DNA of 10,139 nt from Neolecta irregularis DAH-3. Its lineage: Eukaryota; Ascomycota; Neolectomycetes; Neolectales; Neolectaceae. Positions 1-6,038 of this stretch are shown here, in pieces. Both the position numbers and the translations under genes were made by a program. The notes beneath the pieces were generated by a model that saw nothing but the letters and a program-made list of their open reading frames with translations, had not been told where the DNA came from and searched no databases. Position 1 is the first letter of the stretch, and each line of letters opens with the position of its first letter. Location: positions 1-10,139 of the forward strand of contig LXFE01000753.1 in assembly GCA_001929475.1 (NCBI GenBank), given 5' to 3'.

Positions 1-238
1 ATCCAAGCAAATCCAAACCAAATGAATCAGAGAGAAAAATAACTTGATTCTACCATCTATATCTTGGTGATGATGTATATACTTTATATGCCATTTTTGA
101 CCACATCTAGCTTGACTACGAGAGAAAGTCCCAACATAATGTCTTCTATTACAACATAACCAGATGTTATCCAATGAATTCACTTCAGAATCTCTTGCTT
201 GGATTCAAAAAGTGGTAATCCTGGGGCCATGCCGGGAT
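1..238. other. non-coding stretch, no gene seen
   Basis: AT-rich sequence with no open frame of useful length and no recognisable RNA. A C-box-like GTGATGA sits at 67-73, but no D box follows at a suitable distance. I see nothing else to annotate here. Confidence 0.6.
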
Positions 239-385
239 TGCGGATGGGCCGCGCCACTGGCTTGGGCTTAGCGCCCATAGGCTTAAACAGGCAGTGTGTT
301 CAGGGCAGTTCCTTAACCTGCCTGCCTGCCTGCCAATTCAGGCCCATGTGTGCTGAGCCAAAGCCAGTGGCACGGCCTACCCGCA
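239..385. repeat. imperfect foldback (inverted) repeat, 56-bp arms
   Basis: The left arm 239-294 and the reverse complement of the right arm 330-385 align without gaps and agree at 44 of 56 positions by my count; nine of the twelve differences are transitions. The best-conserved core is GCCACTGGCTT. The arms enclose a short spacer that contains a CCTG microsatellite. The segment is GC-rich against an AT-rich surround. It resembles a small non-autonomous foldback or MITE-like element, or a palindromic piece of a larger repeat. No coding capacity or target-site duplication is evident, so the family is unknown. Confidence 0.6.
317..334. repeat. (CCTG)4 microsatellite
   Basis: Four tandem CCTG units followed by CC, lying between and partly within the arms of the foldback repeat. 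It is short and probably arose by slippage. Confidence 0.85.
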
Positions 386-450
386 GTGGTGGGTACGCAG
401 AGCAATCTTTGCTCATTTGTAATAGCAGAGGGGCATTTCATGTATTCTTT

Positions 451-598
451 TTATAACGAATTTTTCATTAATCTCACGAACTTGGTAGTATAGTTTAAAT
501 TCGTTAAACCCCATACAAATCAATGTTGGCAGAGAGATGGATTCGTTATAACGGGTAATTCGTTATACGGTGGTTCCCTATAGCCAGATTTGACTGTA
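451..598. mobile_element. probable right end of a pogo/Tigger-like (Tc1/mariner superfamily) DNA transposon
   Basis: Variants of the palindromic motif ATTCGTTATAACGAAT occur at 451-461, 498-510, 541-553 and 557-570. The segment closes with CAGATTTGACTG (585-596) followed by TA. Read on the other strand this begins TA-CAGTCAAATCTG, the form expected for a terminal inverted repeat of a TA-targeting element, and CGTTATAACG repeats near the ends are known from pogo/Tigger-type elements. No matching left end and no transposase are visible, so this would be a truncated or non-autonomous remnant. It ends only 90 bp before the IMPDH start codon. The family call rests on memory of terminal motifs. Confidence 0.5.
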
Positions 599-686
599 TA
601 CCGAACGTAAAATTTGGTGCCTCCCAAACGTGGCCCTAGTTTTTCAACGGCTTCTGCTTCCACTGCCACCATTATTTTCTACCACC

Positions 687-2621
687 ATGATTAGTAGAGT
701 CCAAAAAATAAATACGAGCTCAGAGTCCAAGGATCTTGATTGTTCCTCTGCTATGGCAGTTCTCGAAAGCGAGTATCAAAGTCCCGATGGACTTTCCGTG
801 AACGAACTTATGGACTCTAAAGTTCAAGGTGGTCTGACTTACAATGACTTTCTTGTGTTGCCTGGTTACATCGACTTTCTAGTGAGCGAAGTTACCTTGG
901 AAAGCAAGATTACCAAGAAAGTCACCTTGAAAACACCCTTCATGAGGTACATCGAGGCATTACCGCATACTTAATGTCTAGTTCCCCTATGGGTACCGAT
1001 ATCGCTGAATATGGTCTCATCTGATTCTTTCAGATACTGTTACAGAAGTGGAGATGGCTATCAATATGGCTGTATCTATCTATAATTGAAGATTACTAAC
1101 TTTGTAGCTCCAAGGTGGTATAGGCGTAATCCATCACAACTGTACCGCAGAAGAACAAGCCGAAATGGTTCGAAAGGTCAAAAAATTCGAAAATGGGTTC
1201 ATTACCGATCCTGTTGTTTTTTCACCTACTCAAAAAGTCGGCGACGTCTTGGCTCATAAAAGTCAATTCGGATTCTGTGGAATTCCCATTACAGGTATTT
1301 CTCTATTTTGTTTATATTTTCTCTATTTGAATGATGAATTCTTTTAAATAACTTTCGTTCTACCGCATTCGATCACTCGATCGTTGTTGATAAAATTTTC
1401 TGACAAAATTGAAATGTTTTCTATGTTATTCTTTTTAACCGGTTGCTTACGGAAAAGATACTGGAAAGCTTTTCGGAAAATTACTGGGGATAGTTACATC
1501 CAGAGATGTCCAGTTCCACAAAGACAAGACAACGCCGCTATCTGATATTATGACCACTGATCTGGTTACTGCTCCCCAAGGTATAACTCTTGAAGAGGCG
1601 AACGAAATTCTTCGAAGTTCAAAGAAGGGTAAGTTGCCTATTATCAACGCTGCTGGAAACCTTGTCTCGCTTCTATCTCGTTCTGATTTGATGAAAAATC
1701 TTCATTTTCCTTTTGCTTCAAAGACTCCCAAGTCCAAGCAACTGATTTGTGCTGCTGCTGTGGGTACTCGACCTGACGATCGGATGCGATTGGAAAAGCT
1801 CGTAGAAGCTGGACTCGATATTGTTGTTCTGGACTCGAGTCAGGGAAACTCGGTCTTTCAAGTCGATATGATTAAATGGATCAAAAAGACATTCGGGAAC
1901 GGGTTGGAAGTCATTGCGGGAAATGTTGTTACTCGCGAACAAGCGGCAAATCTTATTGTTGCTGGTGCTGATGCTCTTCGAGTCGGCATGGGTTCAGGAT
2001 CTGCTTGTATTACTCAGGATGTTATGGCCTGTGGCAGACCTCAGGCTACTGCTGTATACTCTGTTGCTCACTTCGCTTCTCGGTTTGGAGTTCCGTGTAT
2101 TGCTGATGGAGGTTTATCATCCAGCGGCCAGATTATCAAAGCTCTAGCTATGGGCGCTTCGGCGGTGATGATGGGAGGAGCACTTGCTGCTTGTAGCGAA
2201 TCTCCAGGTAAAATATATGTAAGAGACGGGCAAAGATTCAAAGCTTATCGTGGCATGGGATCGATTGACGCCATGCAAAAAGCTGGAACAAGTTCCGAGT
2301 CGGCCGATAACGCTGCTACTGGACGATATTTCTCGGAATCAGACAAGGTCAAGGTAGCTCAGGGTGTTAGTGGGTTTGTTACCGAGAAAGGATCTCTTCG
2401 AGAGTATATTCCGTATCTTACAACTGCCTTGCAGCACTCCTTGCAGGTATGATCTCATATATCGTTGTACTTATTGACTCTAGGATATGGGCGTGCAAAG
2501 TCTGGATTCCCTGCGAGCAGGTGTGAATTCGGGCAAAGTAAGGTTTGAACTCCGATCCAGCGGTGCTATACGAGAAGGCGATGTTCACGGCTTCACCTCG
2601 TATGAAAAGCGGTTGTATTAG
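687..2621 (+). CDS. inosine-5'-monophosphate dehydrogenase (six exons)
   Basis: Oxidises IMP to XMP with NAD+, the rate-limiting step of GTP synthesis in the cytosol. The exon model is 687-946, 982-992, 1034-1071, 1108-1294, 1458-2446 and 2484-2621, giving 540 residues, slightly above the usual 515-525. Introns 1-3 and 5 are 35, 41, 36 and 37 nt; intron 3 holds a perfect TACTAAC. Visible motifs are [15 protein letters not shown] near the start, SSPMDTVTE restored across exons 1-3, the CBS (Bateman) pair at roughly residues 120-245, LDSSQGNS, the catalytic loop GSGSACITQ with Cys349, IADGG, the flap KAYRGMGS, and the C-terminal SYEKRLY. Every family motif is intact after splicing. The ATG at 687 has a favourable ACCACC context; a second in-frame ATG at 753 would remove 22 poorly conserved residues. 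SACITQ and the long insertion before GRYFSE are typical of fungal enzymes. Confidence 0.95.
982..992 (+). other. 11-nt coding microexon of the IMPDH gene
   Basis: Eleven bases between TAG at 979-981 and GT at 993-994 complete the invariant SSPMDT motif: AG|T-TCC-CCT-ATG-G|AT. Without this exon the two neighbouring exons neither join in frame nor restore the motif. The flanking introns are 35 and 41 nt. Confidence 0.88.
1326..1407 (+). ncRNA. intronic C/D-box snoRNA, snR54-like (18S rRNA 2'-O-methylation guide)
   Basis: It lies in IMPDH intron 4 (1295-1457), the only long intron in the window. C box ATGATGA is at 1331-1337 and D box CTGA at 1400-1403. They are bracketed by TTTG (1326-1329) and CAAA (1404-1407), which form a 4-bp terminal stem. 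Bases 1349-1361 are perfectly complementary over 13 nt to the universal 18S rRNA segment AGAACGAAAGTTA. A degenerate D' box (CTAC, 1360-1363) would, by the D+5 rule, target the first A of the AAA triplet. A C'-like TTGATAA is at 1387-1393, and CGATC/GATCG (1370-1383) forms a hairpin that would bring D' and C' together. In budding yeast snR54 targets this 18S region (A974) and is encoded in the intron of IMD4, also an IMPDH gene. The host-gene match supports homology. Exact ends are estimates. Confidence 0.85.
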
Positions 2622-2718
2622 TATTCTGCTTCGTGTTGCATTTGTTTGGGTTGTGTTTTGAGGAAAATGTATTGTACTTGAACGTGAGATTATCGCACGT
2701 CTTTTTGCCGCCCCGTGA

Positions 2719-4004
2719 ATGAAATTGATCTCGCAAACCATCGAACGCGATTCTTCAGGCGCTGTTACGCTACAGGCCCATGAGCCTGATGATATGTGGA
2801 CTGTCTATAATATTATCCGCCGTGGTGACCGCCTGAGATGTTCTACTGCGAGGTGGGATCATAAGTCATTTGTGTTTTTCTTGATCGCTTTGCAGAAAAA
2901 TCACCACCGAGTCTGCCACTGGGTCATCTACATCTCATCGCGTGCGCTTAACGCTCACTATTGCCGTTGAGTCTATTGATTTCGATGCACAGGCGGGCGA
3001 ACTTCATCTTGGAGGCACCGTGGTCACCGAAAACAAACATGTCAAACTGGGCGCGTATCACACTCTTGATCTCGAAAAAGACAAGAGTTTTACAATGTTT
3101 AAACAAGAGTGGGATTCTGTTGCGCTGGACAGAATCAAAGAGGCGTGTGATCCATCTGCAAACGCCGAAGTTGGTGCTGTAGTAATGCAAGAAGGTATTC
3201 CATCTGTTGTCATCTGTCTCATTCGAGGTCTGGCCAACATTTGTCTGATTACAGAACATATGACTATCTTGCGTCAAAAAATAGAAATATCAATCCCTAA
3301 GAAACGCAGGGGAACAGCTACAGATCATCAGAAAGCACGCAGTTGAATGTTTATTCAGCTAACAAAACAGGGGCTGGAACGCTTTTACGCAACAGTTCAT
3401 CAAACAATGCTACGTCATTTCAACTTGGAAGAACTCAAAGTAGTGTTGATCGCATCTCCGGGATTTGTCGGAGAAGGATTCATAAATCATGTAATGTACC
3501 AGGCGGCTCGATTGGATGACAAAGTCGTAATGCGGTCCAAATCTAAGCTTGTCCTCGTGCATTGTTCAAGCGGACATGTACATTCGCTCAATGAAGTTTT
3601 GAAAAGTCCCCAAGTGATATCTCAATTGTCCAATACCAAATTTGCGCGAGAATCGCTTGCAATGGACAAATTCTACCGTATGTTGAATGACAATGAAGCA
3701 CAAGCATGGTATGGCCCGAAACATGTTGCTGCTGCAGTTGAAAAGGGCGCTGTTGGAACTCTGCTGATATCAGATTCGTTGTTTAGGTATTTTGCTCTGG
3801 GAACAGACTAATTTTTGCAGAAGTAATAATGTTGGAGAGAGGAAAAAATACGTCAAAATGGTGGAGAATGTACGATCTGGCGGTGGAGAAGCGTTGATTT
3901 TTTCGAGTATGCACGAATCTGGGACACAGCTAGATCAATTGACTGGAATTGCGGCCATTTTAACATTTCCTCTGCCTGACCTTGAATCAGATGATGAAAA
4001 ATAA
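2719..4004 (+). CDS. Pelota/Dom34 ribosome-rescue factor (five exons)
   Basis: An eRF1-like factor that, with Hbs1 and Rli1/ABCE1, splits stalled ribosomes in no-go and non-stop mRNA decay. Exons are 2719-2852, 2896-3194, 3228-3334, 3371-3786 and 3821-4004, giving 379 residues against about 385 in human and yeast. The N-terminal Sm-like domain opens with MKLI and contains [10 protein letters not shown]. The central domain begins near residue 180 with GLERFY and carries ASPGFV and HCSSGH. The C-terminal domain has [11 protein letters not shown] and ends [16 protein letters not shown]. There is no GGQ motif, as expected for the family. Intron lengths are 43, 33, 36 and 34 nt. Intron 3 (3335-3370) needs a GC donor to stay in frame, and intron 2 (3195-3227) is stop-free and divisible by three. 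The start lies 97 nt after the IMPDH stop. Confidence 0.94.
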
Positions 4005-4016
4005 ATAATAAAAATG

Positions 4017-4635
4017 TCATTCGAACAAGGATCTTTTCCATCTGCATAATGCATCATAATACCAGAGATCTTTACCATCGCAATATACATAAACATCATG
4101 GACCAGACCAGCTGCAAGCCCAAGCCCTGTTCCAACTTTTACCGCCCGCAGAGTCAACTGCCGTGACATTCGATCTATTCTTAGTCGCTGTTTGGCCAGC
4201 CAGAGTACTAGCAAGAGAAAAAGCCAGGGCTGTAGAAAGACCAGCCAACATTGTTGTAAACGCATCCACGGTGCCACGAGTTTTGTCAATCACTACTTCA
4301 GTCGCACCAAAGCATCCCGTGATAAATCCAATCTTGCCAGCATACCGAGCGCCAGACTTTATTGCACCGAGCATGACCCTATAATTCTTTGTTTTGTGGT
4401 AAAAATACCATTCTTGGTTAGTTCTAGGCATGCGATGTGCATTTTCTGCGCGATATTGAAGAGCTGATTTCCCGGCTCCTGAAATTCCACCGAGGGCAAA
4501 TCCCCATGATGCTCCAGCGGTGCTAAGAAGCAAGATATATATCGAAGAAGGAAGACCGAAACGAAGGGTAGTGTACTCTGGTTCTGATAAACGGTGGATT
4601 TTAGAATTCTTGTTATGAAGCGGTGAGTTCATCAT
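4017..4635 (-). CDS. Tim17/Tim22/Tim23-family membrane protein (two exons)
   Basis: The coding strand is minus: exon 1 4635-4209, intron 4208-4175 (34 nt, GT...GACTAAGAATAG), exon 2 4174-4017, giving 194 residues. About four small-residue-rich hydrophobic segments are visible (roughly 25-52, 90-115, 117-140 and 147-170), with glycine patterns such as SWGFALGGISGAGKSA and GTGLGLAAGLVHD typical of this superfamily. A soluble stretch with RMPRTNQEWYFYHKTKN lies between segments 1 and 2. Such proteins sit in the mitochondrial inner membrane, as translocase subunits, complex I subunit NDUFA11 or assembly factor TIMMDC1; the layout is nearest to the last two, but I cannot assign it. The splice matters: without it the frame ends after an unrelated tail and loses the last membrane segment. 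ATG codons are adjacent at 4635 and 4632. Confidence 0.75.
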
Positions 4636-4680
4636 TTGAGTTCAAGTGAACTACGCACTCTACCAGAATTTGATATTGTG
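4636..4680. promoter_or_regulatory. 45-bp divergent gap between two start codons
   Basis: The Tim17-family start codon (minus, 4635) and the proposed start codon of the ubiquitin-fold gene (plus, 4681) are separated by only 45 bp. Both 5' leaders and the promoters must therefore overlap each other or the neighbouring coding sequence. No clear TATA or CCAAT element is seen in the gap. Confidence 0.5.
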
Positions 4681-5071
4681 ATGGTATATTGTTTTAAATG
4701 GCGCAGAATGACTTTACTAGCCTCCGGAAAAACAAGCTATAAATCCCGAAATTCTAATAAAAGCCAAACAAGGAAAGACAATTGTATTCCTCAAAGGCAC
4801 AGAAAACAGCGCCGTTGCCGATCTCAAGACACAACTGGCGCTTGCATTAAGCGAAACCGGTATGAACAAAGCAATTACGCCAGACAAGATACGTTTAGCT
4901 GTACTTTTGGATACTCCAGACCGAGGTCGAGTTTGGGAACAATTATCAGAGCAAGCAACGCTTCTGGAAGGTGGAATAACTGATGGACGTGAACTTTCTT
5001 TTTCATTACAGCTGGAAGATGGAGAATGGGAGGATTTTGGTTTTGAAGTCCCGCAGGACGAGGAGGAGTAA
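4681..5071 (+). CDS. ubiquitin-fold protein, elongin-B-like
   Basis: The proposed model is an ATG-only coding exon (4681-4683), a 37-nt intron (4684-4720, GTATAT...TTTACTAG) and a main exon 4721-5071, giving 117 residues; elongin B is about 118. The protein opens MPPEKQ, then ILIKAKQGKTIVFLKGTENSAVADLKTQ, which has the beta-hairpin plus helix pattern of a ubiquitin fold and resembles the start of elongin B. The end, ELSFSLQLEDGEWEDFGFEVP, resembles the last strand and tail of elongin B, and an acidic DEEE closes it. Elongin B works with elongin C in cullin-RING ubiquitin ligases and transcription elongation. The start is inferred: an in-frame TAG at 4718-4720 forbids upstream read-through. 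The ATG at 4699 is in another frame with no usable donor. The family assignment is by eye. Confidence 0.65.
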
Positions 5072-5153
5072 TCATAATCAGATTTGCTTTTTGTATTTTT
5101 TCGTTATAAAACATGAAAGATCATGCCTGATTTCTGAGGTAAATTTTGTAATC

Positions 5154-5211
5154 CGCCGCTAAATTCGAGAATAGCCGCTAATTATTGTGGAAATTACTAC
5201 GGGACTGTCCC
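5154..5211 (+). promoter_or_regulatory. candidate upstream elements of the eS19 gene
   Basis: GCCGCTAA occurs twice, at 5155-5162 and 5174-5181, spaced 19 bp apart. A perfect dyad GGGACTGTCCC lies at 5201-5211. All are within about 110 bp of the eS19 start codon. GCCGCTA also occurs at 9676-9682, upstream of the other ribosomal protein gene in the window. Regulatory function is inferred from position only. Confidence 0.3.
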
Positions 5212-5262
5212 TTGAGGCACCACCACACATCTGCTCGTCTTTGATCTACGAAATCTAATACT

Positions 5263-5792
5263 ATGGGCGGAGTTTCGGTACGCGATGTCGAAGCAGACGT
5301 CTTTATAAAAAGCTATGCCGCCTATCTGAAACGGTCCGGTATGCGCAACTGTCTGGATTTTGCTTTGAGTTAATCATTTTGCAGGAAAGATGGACATGCC
5401 TCAGTGGGTCGATATCGTCAAGACGGGAACATTCAAGGAACTGGCACCCTACAACCCAGACTGGTACTATATCCGCGCTGCCGCAATCGCCAGACATATC
5501 TATCTCAGAAAATATGTTGGTGTTGGCCAGCTCAAAAAGCGTTTCGGAGGAAGCAAGAATAGAGGAAATCGGCCTTCTCACCACGCCGACTGCAGCGGAA
5601 GCGTCCAGCGCAAAGTCCTCCAAAGCCTCGAAAAGCTTGGAGTGTTAGAGAAGGACGAACGAGGGTATTTTATCATCTAGATTATTCCCATGTTGATATA
5701 TTTCTAGTGGACGCAAAATCACCCAAGCCGGACAGCGGGATCTGGATCGCATTGCCACTTCGATAGTGAACGGAGATGGAGATGAAGAATAA
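5263..5792 (+). CDS. RPS19: 40S ribosomal protein eS19 (three exons)
   Basis: A small-subunit protein of the 40S head, needed for late 18S rRNA maturation. Exons are 5263-5338, 5385-5664 and 5708-5792, giving 146 residues (family about 145). Introns are 46 and 43 nt with GT-AG ends. The spliced protein starts MGGVSVRDVEADVFIKSYAA. It continues through MDMPQWVDIVKTG, the conserved DWYYIRAAAIARHIYLR and KKRFGGSKNRGNRPSHH, and LQSLEKLGVLEKD, ending with GRKITQAGQRDLDRIA and a short acidic tail GDGDEE. All hallmark blocks are present and no residue is obviously missing. In intron 2 an earlier TAG at 5678-5680 would break the GG-GRKIT junction, so the acceptor at 5705-5707 is chosen. Confidence 0.97.
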
Positions 5793-6038
5793 AAAATATC
5801 AAAATACCACTTGTTCATTTGGCATATTAGTCTTGGATGTGACTTTTTTTGGTTGGCGTTTAGACATTTCTCACAGTATCCAACTTCAACCGCCCGATTA
5901 ATCTTCTACTTGCCATTCTTCCTCTCCTAATGTTTCTCCAATTATATTCGCTTTCAATGGCACTCAGCTCGTAAGAGCACTTCAAAAAGCCCATTCAACC
6001 CTTTTTCGAATTATCAGGAAACCTAGTCATAATTCACA
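5793..6038. other. intergenic gap with pyrimidine-rich tracts
   Basis: This holds the 3' flank of eS19 and the 5' flank of WDR24. It contains a T run near 5845 and CT-rich stretches from about 5870 to 5950, the type often found just upstream of fungal transcription starts. No ORF, RNA or repeat is seen. Confidence 0.4.

Noticed and set aside
67-73. C-box-like GTGATGA as a second snoRNA
   Set aside because: No CTGA D box or closing stem occurs within a suitable distance.
199-456. 85-residue open frame on the plus strand
   Set aside because: It runs through the foldback repeat and microsatellite, lacks a true ATG at its start and shows no recognisable motif.
630-686. Upstream extension of IMPDH from GTG
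   Set aside because: GTG is not a normal start in eukaryotic genes. The ATG at 687 has a good context, and the extra residues match nothing in the family.
2000-2008. Ser-Ala-Cys instead of Ser-Ile-Cys at the IMPDH active site, possibly a drug-resistance change
   Set aside because: SACITQ is the usual form in fungal IMPDHs, as I recall, so it indicates lineage rather than an unusual variant.
3343-3345. In-frame TGA in Pelota suggesting a pseudogene
   Set aside because: It falls inside the 36-nt GC-AG intron, and the spliced protein is complete and conserved.
4049-4467. Plus-strand open frames of 111 and 91 residues
   Set aside because: They are antisense to the Tim17-family gene, have no motifs, and the minus-strand frame has clear membrane segments and a valid splice.
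5126-5136. CTGA motifs downstream of the ubiquitin-fold gene as snoRNA D boxes
   Set aside because: There is no TGATGA C box upstream in the gap and no terminal stem.
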